Source: Candidatus Oceanisphaera merdipullorum (GTDB lineage Bacteria > Pseudomonadota > Gammaproteobacteria > Enterobacterales > Aeromonadaceae). From it: a stretch of 37,285 nucleotides of DNA. The translations under genes were made by a program, and so were the position numbers. The notes below the pieces were generated by a model. It made no database searches, was not told the DNA's origin, and saw nothing but the letters and a program-made list of their open reading frames with translations. Location of the stretch: contig JAHLFI010000110.1 in NCBI GenBank assembly GCA_018883865.1, positions 1-37,285 on the forward strand. Direction: 5' to 3'. Within the stretch, counting starts at the first letter, position 1. Every line of letters begins with the position of its first letter. This document shows positions 17,689 through 26,344 of the stretch, piece after piece.

Positions 17689-17717
17689 AAAAACGGGCTC
17701 AATATGAGCCCGTTTTT
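17689..17717. terminator. Bidirectional intrinsic terminator between convergent genes
   Basis: AAAAACGGGCTC AATAT GAGCCCGTTTTT is a perfect 12-bp stem with A/T flanks. It serves the PCuAC gene (plus) and the CoA-binding protein gene (minus), which converge here. Confidence 0.9.
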
Positions 17718-17736
17718 ATGCCCTCGTCACGGGTAC

Positions 17737-18159
17737 TTAAGAATGCGCTGCCAATTGCTGGTGCACTCTCTTGATGCAGATATCTTCTACATAATCCATG
17801 TCGGCTTCATGGGCTAACTCTGATGCAGCCTCACAAACCACGCCTTCTTGCAGCCACAAACACTGGGCATCTTGCTCTATGGCTTGTTCGGCAAGTTGAG
17901 CGGCAAACTCGCCGCGACGAAATACATTAATCAAGTGTACCGGCTGCTCTAGCTCATCGAGCTCGGCCACACAGGTTTGTCCCAAGATCACGGCACCCGC
18001 AAGTTGCGGATTCACCGGATACACGATAAAACCGTGTTGTAATAGGTAGTCCATCACCTGATAACTGGCCCGCTCTGGACGATTAGAGGCTCCCACTAAC
18101 GCTATGCTACGAGTTTGTTCCAAAATACGCGCTAAACGCGTTTGTTCGGCTTGGTTCAT
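17737..18159 (-). CDS. yccU: CoA-binding protein, YccU family
   Basis: This 140-residue protein is a single Rossmann-like CoA-binding domain (CoA_binding_2). The signature is SIALVGASNRPERASYQVMDYLL, with VYPVNPQLAG and a WLQEGVVCEAA segment matching the E. coli YccU layout (137 residues). It is thought to bind CoA or acyl-CoA, but its cellular role is not known. A GTG at 18171 is in frame four codons upstream. I use the ATG at 18159 because GTGGA lies 7 nt before it. It is convergent with the PCuAC gene. Confidence 0.9.
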   Translation of the reverse strand: MNQAEQTRLARILEQTRSIALVGASNRPERASYQVMDYLLQHGFIVYPVNPQLAGAVILGQTCVAELDELEQPVHLINVFRRGEFAAQLAEQAIEQDAQCLWLQEGVVCEAASELAHEADMDYVEDICIKRVHQQLAAHS

Positions 18160-18276
18160 TATGTATTCCACGGGTATAAAACCTCGATATATCAGGTTGC
18201 CGGCCCTATTTCATGACCGAAAGTTATCAGCTTCGCGCACCCCAGACTCGGCTAGCGCCATCACAGAAAGTAAGTC

Positions 18277-18714
18277 TTAACTCGCTAAGCTTTGCAGCCA
18301 TTGCTGCAATTGACCGGCGGAAAGTGCACCGGACTGACGAGCAATTTCTTTGCCTTGATGAAAAGCAATCAAGGTGGGAATAGAGCGAATCGCCCACAGG
18401 GCGGCAGCCGCCGAGTGAGCTTCGGTATCCAGTTTAGCTAAGCGCAATTGCCCTTGAAAATTGGCCGCTGCAGCCGTAAAAGTGGGCGCCATTTGCTGGC
18501 AGGGGCCACACCAAGGTGCCCAAAAGTCCACGACCAAAGGCAAGGTTTCGTGTGCCAACAAACGATTGAGCAAGCCGCCATTCAGCGTCAGTGGCTCGGC
18601 GGGTAATAACTGCGCCTGACACTTGCCACATTGTGGCGCCTCAACTAAGCGCGCTTCGGGTACTCGGTTTTTAGCCTGACAGGCCGGGCAAATCAAGATA
18701 GCGGATACAGTCAT
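18277..18714 (-). CDS. trxC: Thioredoxin 2 with N-terminal zinc ribbon
   Basis: This cytoplasmic disulfide reductase belongs to the oxidative-stress-linked thioredoxin 2 class. The 145 residues begin with a zinc ribbon (Cys9, Cys12, Cys29, Cys32), followed by a thioredoxin fold with the active site WCGPC at 68-72 and the cis-Pro loop SIPTLIAF. The length agrees with E. coli TrxC (139). A GTG at 18717 immediately precedes the chosen ATG and cannot be fully excluded. Its transcription unit appears separate from that of the META lipoprotein just upstream. I see no OxyR site that I could defend. Confidence 0.95.
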   Translation of the reverse strand: MTVSAILICPACQAKNRVPEARLVEAPQCGKCQAQLLPAEPLTLNGGLLNRLLAHETLPLVVDFWAPWCGPCQQMAPTFTAAAANFQGQLRLAKLDTEAHSAAAALWAIRSIPTLIAFHQGKEIARQSGALSAGQLQQWLQSLAS

Positions 18715-18760
18715 CACTCAATCTCACTCTAAACGGTCAGTAACCTATTTTTTCGCCGGC

Positions 18761-19174
18761 TTACATCCAGTCGGCTAAGGTGTATGTCAGGGTATGCTGG
18801 TCGCCGGTTAGCGTCAGCTCTGTCCCTTGATTATTAATGGTCGCTCCTTTACCCAAGGTCTCTAACACCGCCTGCTCGACGACTTGCTCTGCCGGTGAGC
18901 AGGCCATCATAGTGGTGGCTAACGGATCTGCGATCAGGCGATTTTTTTCAACACGGGCGCTGCCAAAGAAGCGATTACAACCCGCTAAACCGTTAATAGT
19001 AAAGTGTTCGGCAATTTCTAAATCCGACTTAATATCAGAGGCGATGGCCACGCCATCTATGGCACTTAAGGTCCAGTGGTGATGCTGCAGCTCTGAGTTA
19101 ACGACCTCTGTGGTGGGGCCGCTACTGCAGGCGGTCAATAACAGGACGCTGGCACTTAAGATAGCGATTCTCAT
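18761..19174 (-). CDS. META-domain lipoprotein, HslJ-like
   Basis: This 137-residue envelope lipoprotein has a signal peptide ending in the lipobox LLTAC (Cys16), then a single META domain: HHHWTLSAIDG, FTINGLAGCNRFFGSA, and ATTMMACSPAEQ, the typical TxMAC block. HslJ-type META proteins are associated with heat shock and novobiocin resistance in E. coli, and their biochemical role is unknown. The frame stays open for another 147 codons upstream to 19615. The real start is 19174, because AAAGGAG lies 5 nt before that ATG and the lipoprotein signal begins exactly there. The C-terminus LADWM is 43 nt upstream of trxC on the same strand. Confidence 0.88.
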   Translation of the reverse strand: MRIAILSASVLLLTACSSGPTTEVVNSELQHHHWTLSAIDGVAIASDIKSDLEIAEHFTINGLAGCNRFFGSARVEKNRLIADPLATTMMACSPAEQVVEQAVLETLGKGATINNQGTELTLTGDQHTLTYTLADWM

Positions 19175-19644
19175 AATGGCTCCTTTAATATTGTTATTAT
19201 TCGGATCCGGTGAGCATGACGGTCTGTCATTAGGCATTCTCGGGTCCGATGATGTAAGAATAGTGAACAGCAACGGCTTACTTTTCAAGGGTAAAGCTAA
19301 GTCATTAGCACAATAGCCACTAAACCCAGCCCACATGCCGTAAAAATCGACGTTATTTTGGTGAGGCTCAGGCGCAAAACAGCGGCGCAAACGTAAAGAG
19401 AGTGGCGCCCATGATGAACTTAGGTTTGCACGTGATAGTTGAGCGTGATGATAGATTAAGAAGCATAGGAACAGGAAAGGGGCAGGTGAATATTTTAGTG
19501 GCTCAGGTTCAGGTTCAGGCGCTTGGCTGGTGGTAAGGCGTGAAGAATGAGGCGCAGTACTGAGCCTGCACCTGAGATTTTTCTCACTGCTTATGCATCC
19601 CTGTGTATTTTTCACAGCTAGCTCTTCACCGCTGACTCTGTGCG
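19175..19644. other. 470-base region with no supported gene
   Basis: The minus strand happens to be open from 19615 into the META gene. Its product would be low-complexity (EPEPEP and similar) and lacks a start signal, so I do not call it coding. Visible sequence features are direct repeats of CAGGTT (about 19506-19520) and a purine-rich GTGAAGAATGAGG at about 19541-19553 that resembles other intergenic elements in the window. Confidence 0.45.
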
Positions 19645-19860
19645 TTAAGCCGTTACCGCTATTTCTTGCTTTTGAAAGCGCACCACTTGGCCTGCAAGTA
19701 TTTTGCAGCGTTTACGCAGTTCTACTTGGCCATCTACCGTTACTAAGCCCACATCAATCACATCCTTGGCCATGGCGCCAGACTCACACCAGCCCAGCAC
19801 CTTCAGTAAGTTGTGTAGCGGAATAAAGGGATTGCCTTCTAAGCTAAATGTTTCTTTCAT
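19645..19860 (-). CDS. ybcJ: YbcJ-like S4-type RNA-binding protein
   Basis: This 71-residue protein is a single S4-like RNA-binding domain. The pattern PLHNLLKVLGWCESGAMAK followed by VTVDGQVELRKRCKILAGQVV is the S4 alpha-L turn and matches E. coli YbcJ (about 70 residues), a small RNA-binding protein of unknown target. AAGG lies 9 nt before the ATG. It looks like a single gene. I see no clear terminator. Confidence 0.9.
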   Translation of the reverse strand: MKETFSLEGNPFIPLHNLLKVLGWCESGAMAKDVIDVGLVTVDGQVELRKRCKILAGQVVRFQKQEIAVTA

Positions 19861-20253
19861 GGAGTTTTACCTTACGTATCCGAGTTAACGTGCCAGTTTA
19901 AAATAGGGTATTTATAGTAACATCTACCTAGGGTCTGCTGGCAGAGGTTAGTAGAGAAGATTTGTGTATTAGATCTTTGTTATTTACTGACAGATTAGGC
20001 ATCATTAACGGTCTCACGCTTAACCTATTCCTAGCTTATCGCCTAAGATGTAGGTCAGCGCAGACTCATTAATCGCCCTTCGGTTTAGTCGGCTTCGCCA
20101 TTTCTCTTGTTGCTTGCCTTTATTTACAGGCCGGCACGGGCGAAATATTCGCGGTCGTCGGCTGTAAGTCGTGATATCGGACCAAGCTTTTGACTGATTA
20201 TCATCCTTAATGCCGCGAGCTTGTTACATTAGTTTTAGAAATTAGAGGTGCTT
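19861..20253. other. 393-base divergent intergenic region
   Basis: This region separates ybcJ (minus) from the aminotransferase gene (plus) and should hold both promoters. I see no coding potential. A TTGACT hexamer at 20190-20195 has no good -10 at the right distance. A small GCGAA-ATA-TTCGC hairpin lies near 20139-20152. Confidence 0.45.
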
Positions 20254-21387
20254 ATGTCCGGATTATTGCCCCATGTGGACCCAGATGGTCTGCGCGAATT
20301 TTCAGTGGTTTATACGGACCGCGCGCTGAACCATATGTCACAACGCTTTCAACAGGTGATGCGTGATATCTCAAGCAGCCTTAAAGAGGTATATCACGCG
20401 GATGCAGTGGCGGTGATCCCTGGCAGTGGCACCTTCGGCATGGAAGCGGTCGCTCGCCAATTTGCCACCGACCAAGATTGTCTGATTATTCGTAATGGTT
20501 GGTTTAGCTATCGTTGGAGCCAAATTTTTGCTGCCGGAAAGATCCCCGCCTCAGAAACGGTACTGAAAGCCCGCGCCATCGCAGCCGGCCCTCAGGCGGC
20601 CTTTGCGCCAGCACCGATTGAAGAAGTGGTGGCCAGCATTTTGGCCAATAAGCCGGGTGTGGTGATTGCCGCTCACGTCGAAACCGCCGCTGGCATGATC
20701 TTACCGGATGATTATCTGAAAGCGGTGAGCCAAGCCACTCATGAAGTGGGCGGCTTATTCGTGCTGGACTGCATCGCCTCTGGCGCCACTTGGGTCGATA
20801 TGAAAGCCTGTGGCATAGATGTGTTGCTTAGTGCACCACAAAAAGGCTGGAGCAGCGCACCTTGCTGCGGTTTGGTGATGTTGAGTGCGCGCGCCAGAAT
20901 TCGTGCTGAGCAAACTCAAAGCACCAGCTTTGCCTGTGACTTGAATGAATGGTTAAAGGTGATGGCTGCCTACGAGCAAGGCGGACACGCCTATTACACC
21001 ACCTTGCCCACCGATGCCTTGGCGCAATTTCGCGATACTATCCAAGAAACGGCACGCCTCGGTTTTGCCGAGATAAAAGCCCAGCAGCAGCTTTTGGGCG
21101 ACCAAGTGCGCGCCGCATTGGCGAAGCGTGGCATTAAGAGCCTAGCCGCCGCAGGTTTTGCAGCCCCCAGCGTTATCGTTTGCTACACCCAAGATGCGGC
21201 TATTAAGAGTGGCGCTAAATTTATGGCACAAGGGCTGCAAATTGCCGCCGGCGTGCCATTACAGTGTGACGAACCCGCCGATTTTCAGACCTTTCGCGTC
21301 GGTCTGTTTGGGCTAGAAAAGCTGAAAGATGTAGCCGCTACCGTCGCCACCTTTGAGCAAGCGCTGGATAAGATACTGCAGGCCTAA
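20254..21387 (+). CDS. Class V PLP-dependent aminotransferase
   Basis: This 377-residue PLP enzyme belongs to the alanine-glyoxylate/serine-pyruvate aminotransferase group (fold type I, class V). I see the PLP-phosphate loop PGSGTFGMEA at 56-65, Asp172 (LDCIASGA), which contacts the pyridine nitrogen, and the Schiff-base Lys197 in SAPQKGWSSAP. HVETAAGMILPDDYL near 141-155 is also typical. Several substrates are possible within this group and I cannot choose one. The start at 20254 has AGAGG 5 nt upstream; an in-frame GTG two codons earlier lies inside that site. A very strong terminator follows, so it is monocistronic. Confidence 0.88.
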   Translation: MSGLLPHVDPDGLREFSVVYTDRALNHMSQRFQQVMRDISSSLKEVYHADAVAVIPGSGTFGMEAVARQFATDQDCLIIRNGWFSYRWSQIFAAGKIPASETVLKARAIAAGPQAAFAPAPIEEVVASILANKPGVVIAAHVETAAGMILPDDYLKAVSQATHEVGGLFVLDCIASGATWVDMKACGIDVLLSAPQKGWSSAPCCGLVMLSARARIRAEQTQSTSFACDLNEWLKVMAAYEQGGHAYYTTLPTDALAQFRDTIQETARLGFAEIKAQQQLLGDQVRAALAKRGIKSLAAAGFAAPSVIVCYTQDAAIKSGAKFMAQGLQIAAGVPLQCDEPADFQTFRVGLFGLEKLKDVAATVATFEQALDKILQA

Positions 21388-21409
21388 CGCTGAGCTGTAA
21401 ATAATGCTT

Positions 21410-21447
21410 AAAACAATCAGGCCACCTTAGGGTGGCTTGATTGTTTT
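21410..21447 (+). terminator. Strong intrinsic terminator after the aminotransferase gene
   Basis: A 17-bp stem with one G-U pair, AAAACAATCAGGCCACC/GGTGGCTTGATTGTTTT, has the 4-nt loop TTAG and ends in TTTT. It starts 23 nt after the stop codon. Confidence 0.92.
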
Positions 21448-21545
21448 AACTTGAGTGCATAACTATGCGTGCCAAACGCTAGCCCAAAGGGGTGGTCTTG
21501 GCTAAGATGCGACTTTACCTTAATTGGCAGATATCGGAGGCGGGT

Positions 21546-22115
21546 ATGGCAAAGGCAAGTGAGATCAAAAAAGGTTTGGTGGTTGAGCTGGATGGCAAGT
21601 TACTCATGGTGCGCGACATAGATATGCAAACGCCCAGTGCTCGTGGCGGTGCCACTTTATATAAGATGCGCTTTACCGACCTGAGAAGCGGCCATAAGGT
21701 GGAAGAGCGTTTTAAAGGCGACGACCAGCTTAATACCATAGAGCTGCAGCGCCGAACCGTCGTCTTGTCTTACGTGGACGGTGATGAGCATATCTTCATG
21801 GATAACGAGGATTTCAGTCAGTATCCCATTCGCAGTGCCGATATTAGTGATGAACTATTGTTCTTAGATGAAAGCACGATGGGCATTCAAGCGTTATTAA
21901 TTGATGGCCAGCTCATCGGGCTTGAGCCGCCACAAACCGTAGAAATGGAAATCATCGATACGGTGCCGGAATTAAAGGGTGCGTCTGCCTCGGCACGCAC
22001 TAAACCGGCGACGTTCGCCACCGGCCTAACCATACAAGTACCCGAATACTTAGCCATAGGCGATCGGGTGCGCATTCATACTACAGACAAACGCTATGTG
22101 AGCCGCGCCGATTAA
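21546..22115 (+). CDS. yeiP: Elongation factor P-like protein YeiP (EfpL)
   Basis: This 189-residue EF-P paralogue acts on ribosomes stalled at proline-rich and related motifs. The order is KOW-like domain I ([20 protein letters not shown]), then OB domains II and III, ending [17 protein letters not shown] and the YVSRAD tail. The loop tip carries Arg33 in the sequence [15 protein letters not shown], where EF-P proper has a modified Lys or Arg. This and the length match E. coli YeiP (190). The frame extends to 21492, but the ATG at 21546 has GGAGG 5 nt upstream and gives the family N-terminus. The PfkB-family gene follows after 48 nt and may share the transcript. Confidence 0.95.
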   Translation: MAKASEIKKGLVVELDGKLLMVRDIDMQTPSARGGATLYKMRFTDLRSGHKVEERFKGDDQLNTIELQRRTVVLSYVDGDEHIFMDNEDFSQYPIRSADISDELLFLDESTMGIQALLIDGQLIGLEPPQTVEMEIIDTVPELKGASASARTKPATFATGLTIQVPEYLAIGDRVRIHTTDKRYVSRAD

Positions 22116-22163
22116 GTCGTTTAGTTAGCATTTTTAATCACACCTACAGCACAAAGGGACTGA

Positions 22164-23027
22164 ATGGCAAACATACGGCTACTGGCCAACTTAAACTGCG
22201 ATCATGTCTTGGCATTAGATGAGCCGCTGATTGCCGGCAGCCGCTTGCAGTATCGGGATCAAGGACGACGTTTAGGCGGCGGCGGCGCTAATACCGGCAC
22301 AGGTTTGTTGTGGGCGGGGCATCGCGTGCGTATTTTGTCGCGGGTGGGCAATGACGAAACAGGCAGCTGGTTGCTGCAGGCCGCCACTCAACTGGGTCTC
22401 GACATTAGCGAAGTGGAGCAGTTTGTAGGTGAAACCGGCGAGCTATTAGTGCTGGTGGACGGGGCAGGCGAGCGTACTATTTTGCGCCAACACCGTGTGC
22501 CAGCGTTACCCAGTAAGCTGCCTCGTTCAAGCGTGGATTGTTTGTATGTGAACTACGAGGGCTTAGAAGCGGCGGCGTATATGGCGCAGATGCTGAGTCA
22601 GACCCTAGTGGTCAGTCAATATCCTAAGGGTGGGCGCTGGCCAAGGCCCTGTCAGGTGATGATCGCCTCAGCTGCTGACTTAGCTGTTGGCTTAAATACG
22701 AACTCAGACGGCCATGCTGGCAATCACTGGCTGCATGCCAAGCAGTTGGCCGGCGAGAGTCTGCAATGGTTGGTGGTCACCAATGGTGAGCAGGGCGCCG
22801 AGGCGTTTTCTGCCAACCAGCATATTCAAGTCCCGGCGCCTGTCGTTTCTGTGGTGGATGCCACCGGTGCCGGCGATGCCTTTGCCGGTGGTCTGATCCA
22901 CGCTTTGCTAGCAGAGTTGCCTATGGGCAGTGCACTGGCGCAAGCCAGCCAATGGGCGGCCTATACATTATCATCTTGTAGCTCTATCCCCAGTGAGCGG
23001 CTCAAGCAGTATCTGCATTCTGGCTGA
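22164..23027 (+). CDS. PfkB-family sugar/nucleoside kinase
   Basis: This 287-residue ribokinase-fold kinase has the N-terminal GG motif (RRLGGGGANTG at 35-45), which contacts the sugar, and the C-terminal ATP/catalytic signature DATGAGDAFAGG at 232-243 with the catalytic base Asp238. SRVGNDETGSWL near 59-70 is a common family block. The phosphoryl acceptor cannot be told from sequence; fructose, ribose, adenosine and similar sugars are all possible. AGGG lies 5 nt before the ATG. It lies between yeiP and a small membrane protein gene, with three imperfect 17-bp repeats just after the stop. Confidence 0.88.
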   Translation: MANIRLLANLNCDHVLALDEPLIAGSRLQYRDQGRRLGGGGANTGTGLLWAGHRVRILSRVGNDETGSWLLQAATQLGLDISEVEQFVGETGELLVLVDGAGERTILRQHRVPALPSKLPRSSVDCLYVNYEGLEAAAYMAQMLSQTLVVSQYPKGGRWPRPCQVMIASAADLAVGLNTNSDGHAGNHWLHAKQLAGESLQWLVVTNGEQGAEAFSANQHIQVPAPVVSVVDATGAGDAFAGGLIHALLAELPMGSALAQASQWAAYTLSSCSSIPSERLKQYLHSG

Positions 23028-23076
23028 GGGCTGCATACTATCGAGGGCTGAATGCTATCTGAGAGCTGAATGTTGC
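23026..23076 (+). repeat. Three imperfect tandem repeats of about 17 bp
   Basis: GAGGGCTGCATACTATC, GAGGGCTGAATGCTATCT and GAGAGCTGAATGTTGC follow each other directly, the first starting inside the stop codon of the kinase gene. Function is unknown. They could be replication-slippage repeats. Confidence 0.7.
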
Positions 23077-23161
23077 GGCTTGCACTGTTAAGCTAAAAGC
23101 CGATCGCCTCTGAGCTATTGCCTTTGAATATTACGTCTTGAATAACCATACCTGAGTAATC

Positions 23162-23419
23162 ATGCCTCTGAAGAACAGTGCCTTACATAATAGTGTCATT
23201 CTCTCCTTGCTCGGCCGATGCTGGCGCTGGTCGGTATTTTTGATGTTTCCGCTGCTGTTAATACTCTACGTGGAAGTGATGGGCGTGAGTTTTAACGACT
23301 TTGACGCTGGCGTTAATCAGCATAAGTGGCTGATTGTATTATTTTATTTACTCTACGTTTTAGTGTGGCTGCGCTTTAATCGCCATGTGACAGCCTTCAT
23401 CGAACAGCGTAGGCGTTGA
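23162..23419 (+). CDS. Small two-TM membrane protein of unknown function
   Basis: This 85-residue protein has two predicted membrane helices (about 24-42, FLMFPLLLILYVEVMG, and 55-70, WLIVLFYLLYVLVWL), a short FNDFDAGVNQHK loop between them and a basic C-terminus (EQRRR), suggesting both ends in the cytoplasm. I do not recognise the family. A GAG lies 5 nt before the ATG. The stop is only 1 nt before the rmuC start, so translation is probably coupled and the protein may act with RmuC or simply ride in its operon. Confidence 0.7.
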   Translation: MPLKNSALHNSVILSLLGRCWRWSVFLMFPLLLILYVEVMGVSFNDFDAGVNQHKWLIVLFYLLYVLVWLRFNRHVTAFIEQRRR

Positions 23420-23420
23420 T

Positions 23421-24785
23421 ATGCTATCCCTCACTGTGATTTGGCCTTATGTGTTAGCAGCCAGTGCTAGCTTGCTGCTGGGCTGGGCATTGTCGCGTTT
23501 AAGTCTAGGTGCGCGTTTGCAACTGTTGGCCCAGCAAGTGCAGCAGGGGCAAGCTTTGCTGCAAGATAAACACCAAGAGCTGCAAGACACGCGGCAAAAG
23601 CTGGATCAGCAACAGCAGCTTCTCATGAAGATGAACGGTCGACTTAAGGAATACGAAACCTTGTTGCGCCAAGAGCGCCAAGTTACCGCCGACAAGCAAA
23701 TTGAGTTTGAAGCCAGCGAAGCGCGGGTAGCCCAGCAATTTGAAAACTTAGCACAGCGTATTTTTGAGCAAAAAACCCATAACTTCCGAGAGCTTAACCA
23801 GCACAGTTTGGACGGTTTACTGACGCCGTTGCGCGAGCAATTAGAGGGCTTTCGGCGCAACATTCAAGAAACCTATGCTGATGAAAGCCGCCAACGGCAC
23901 AGTCTGAAATTTGAAATTGAGCGTTTGGCCGAGCTGCACCAACAGATGAGCGCCGACACCTCAGCGCTCACCCGCGCGCTAAAAGGTGACAGTAAGCAGC
24001 AAGGTAACTGGGGCGAAGTGGTACTTTCCAGAGTGTTGTCCGAATCAGGCTTGCGCGAAGGGCATGAATACAGCACGCAATTGAGCTTGAATAATGCAGA
24101 AGGCAAGCGTTATCAGCCCGATGTAGTGGTGCACTTACCGCAAGAGAAAGACATCATTATCGACGCTAAAGTCTCGCTGACCGCCTACGAGCGTTACTAC
24201 AATGGCGAGGATGCGCAGGCGCGCGAGCTGGCCTTGCGTGAACATGTGAACTCGGTGCGCGGTCATATTCGAGAATTAGGTCGTAAAGATTATCAGCAGC
24301 TGCAAGGGGTGCGCACGCTCGATTATGTCCTGATGTTTGTGGCCGTGGAGCCGGCTTTTTTGGTGGCAGTAGAAGCCGAACCCGCTTTAATTAAATACGC
24401 CTTAGACAACAATATATTGTTGGTCAGCCCCACCAACTTATTAGTGGCACTGCGCACCATAGAAAATTTATGGCGAGTAGAGCGGCAAAATCAAAATGCC
24501 CGGAAAATTGCCGAGTCGGCAGGCAAAATCTATGAAAAACTGCGCTCCTTCACCGAAGACATGGAAGCCGTGGGCCTATCTTTGCACAAAGCCGAAGACC
24601 ATTATCAGCGCGCTATGAAGAAGCTCAGCACCGGCCGTGGCAACCTGATCCGCCAAGCGGAAGCCTTTCGTGAGTTAGGCGTGGAGGTGACCAAACCGTT
24701 ACCTGAGCACCTAAGAGAAAGAGCCAGCACTGCGGATCGTCTACCCGAGGTCGTGATAAGAGAAAAAATGGAAGCTGAAAGTTAA
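23421..24785 (+). CDS. rmuC: DNA recombination protein RmuC
   Basis: This 454-residue membrane-anchored protein limits recombination at inverted repeats and is related to restriction-type nucleases. An N-terminal membrane helix (about 8-26) is followed by a long Gln-rich coiled coil (about 33-115) and the RmuC domain from about 130 to 410. That domain has QGNWGE at 194-199 and a PD-(D/E)XK-like core with Asp234 and DAK at 248-250. The block LVSPTNLLVALRTIENLWR is characteristic. The length is close to E. coli RmuC (475). AGG lies 7 nt before the ATG. It is the last gene of its plus-strand unit and converges on trkH without an obvious terminator. Confidence 0.95.
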   Translation: MLSLTVIWPYVLAASASLLLGWALSRLSLGARLQLLAQQVQQGQALLQDKHQELQDTRQKLDQQQQLLMKMNGRLKEYETLLRQERQVTADKQIEFEASEARVAQQFENLAQRIFEQKTHNFRELNQHSLDGLLTPLREQLEGFRRNIQETYADESRQRHSLKFEIERLAELHQQMSADTSALTRALKGDSKQQGNWGEVVLSRVLSESGLREGHEYSTQLSLNNAEGKRYQPDVVVHLPQEKDIIIDAKVSLTAYERYYNGEDAQARELALREHVNSVRGHIRELGRKDYQQLQGVRTLDYVLMFVAVEPAFLVAVEAEPALIKYALDNNILLVSPTNLLVALRTIENLWRVERQNQNARKIAESAGKIYEKLRSFTEDMEAVGLSLHKAEDHYQRAMKKLSTGRGNLIRQAEAFRELGVEVTKPLPEHLRERASTADRLPEVVIREKMEAES

Positions 24786-24843
24786 CATCCCAAGTCTACA
24801 GATTTAGCTTTTTTCCAGCTTAGTACTTTAAGTTAGGTGTTAA

Positions 24844-26289
24844 TTAGCTCCGCCAAAAACGCGGAAACAACAGTACCATCACCGTCATTATCTCTAGCCT
24901 ACCCATTAACATCCCCATGGCTAATAACCATTTGGCCGAGTCGGGCAAGCTGGCAAAGTTGCCGTTAGGACCAATAAGATCGCCAATGCCAGGGCCGACG
25001 TTTGCTACTGCAGTAATAGCAGCCGAAATGGCCACTTGCGGTGGTAATGACACCAGTGCCAGCAATAACGCCAGCAGCACTATGGTGGCGAAGTAGCCGA
25101 AGATAAAGGTGATCAAAGACCGCACTATGCCGTCGTCCAAGTGGCGGCCGTTATAGCGTTGACCGACCATGGCTCTGGGATGAATGAGCAGATACAGCTG
25201 CTTCTTAAATAACGCCATGCCGACTTGAAAACGAAAGATCTTAAAGCCTCCCGCCGTGGAGCCTGAGCAAGCGCCACAGGCCATCAGCAAGCCAAACAAC
25301 AGCAAGGGAAACGCCCCCCAACCGCCAAAATCTTCTAAGCTAAAGCCGGTGGTGGTGATCACAGACACTAAATTAAACAAACTGATGCGAATGGCGTCTG
25401 TCCAGAAATAACGCTCGGTGAGCGATAAATACAAACTCAAGATGGCGCCGGACACTAACAGCAGGATGAAAAACCCCCGTACTTGGGCGTCTTTAAAGAG
25501 ATGAAAGTTGCGCTGTTGTAGGCTGTACACCATTAATAAAAAAGGCAGGCCGCCGACCAGCATAAAGACGATGGACACCCAGTGGGCGCCAACCGAAAAG
25601 TTATTCATCGACTTATCTGAGGTAGAGAAACCGCCGGTACTTAAGGTGGCCATGGCATGGTTAATAGCCTCAAAGCCGTTCATGTTGGATAACAGGTAAT
25701 AGCTCAACACACAGGCGAAAGTGAGCGTGACGTAGAGCACCACGATACGCTTGGCCATAGTGGCGGCGCGGGGGGCGCTTTTATCGGACCAGTCGGAGGA
25801 TTCGGTTTGGAATAGCTTCATGCCGCCCACGTTGAGGTTGGGCAAAATCGCCACCGCGGCCACAATAAAGCCCACGCCGCCCAGCCATTGCAAGATGGAA
25901 CGCCATAACAATATGGGGGACGGCGTGTGAGCCAAATCGGTGAGTATGGTTGAGCCTGTGGTGGTGACACCAGACATGGTTTCAAAGAAGGCGTCGGTAA
26001 AGCTGATATGGCTGATAAAGATAAACGGCAGGGCACCGAACAGGCACACGCTCAGCCACACCAAGGTGGTGAGCAAAAACATTTCCTTTACCCTAAGCTG
26101 CACTTTTGTGCCGCGGCCCATTAGCCAGAATAACAGCGCGGCAATGTGTGTGAGCAGGGTGGCTAATAAAAACTCTTGAAAGCTAGCACCGTCAGTGGAC
26201 AGCGCCAGCAGCGTGGGCAACCACATGAAGAGCGCTAATTTAGAGAGCACTGAGCCTAAAATAAAGGCGATGGGTCTGATGCTAAACAT
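24844..26289 (-). CDS. trkH: Trk potassium uptake protein TrkH
   Basis: This 481-residue inner-membrane pore subunit of the Trk K+ uptake system is a monomer with four pore repeats. The four selectivity-filter segments are visible: TTTGST 109-114, STGGFS 217-222, TTTGFS 312-317 and ANVGPG 429-434, each with the expected Gly. ACGACSGSTAGGFKIFR at 338-353 is the conserved stretch after the third pore. The length matches TrkH/TrkG (about 483). GGAG lies 6 nt before the ATG. It follows trkA by 55 nt in the same operon and works with the TrkA gate encoded there. Confidence 0.97.
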   Translation of the reverse strand: MFSIRPIAFILGSVLSKLALFMWLPTLLALSTDGASFQEFLLATLLTHIAALLFWLMGRGTKVQLRVKEMFLLTTLVWLSVCLFGALPFIFISHISFTDAFFETMSGVTTTGSTILTDLAHTPSPILLWRSILQWLGGVGFIVAAVAILPNLNVGGMKLFQTESSDWSDKSAPRAATMAKRIVVLYVTLTFACVLSYYLLSNMNGFEAINHAMATLSTGGFSTSDKSMNNFSVGAHWVSIVFMLVGGLPFLLMVYSLQQRNFHLFKDAQVRGFFILLLVSGAILSLYLSLTERYFWTDAIRISLFNLVSVITTTGFSLEDFGGWGAFPLLLFGLLMACGACSGSTAGGFKIFRFQVGMALFKKQLYLLIHPRAMVGQRYNGRHLDDGIVRSLITFIFGYFATIVLLALLLALVSLPPQVAISAAITAVANVGPGIGDLIGPNGNFASLPDSAKWLLAMGMLMGRLEIMTVMVLLFPRFWRS

Positions 26290-26344
26290 CGCAAGCTCCG
26301 TCCGTGGGGCTGTATGTGAGAGGAAAAATGTTAGGTATACATTA

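Noticed and set aside
20190-20218. Promoter for the aminotransferase gene
   Set aside because: TTGACT has no acceptable -10 hexamer at 16-18 nt, so I do not call it.
21492-21545. N-terminal extension of YeiP by 18 residues
   Set aside because: The family N-terminus and GGAGG spacing place the start at 21546.
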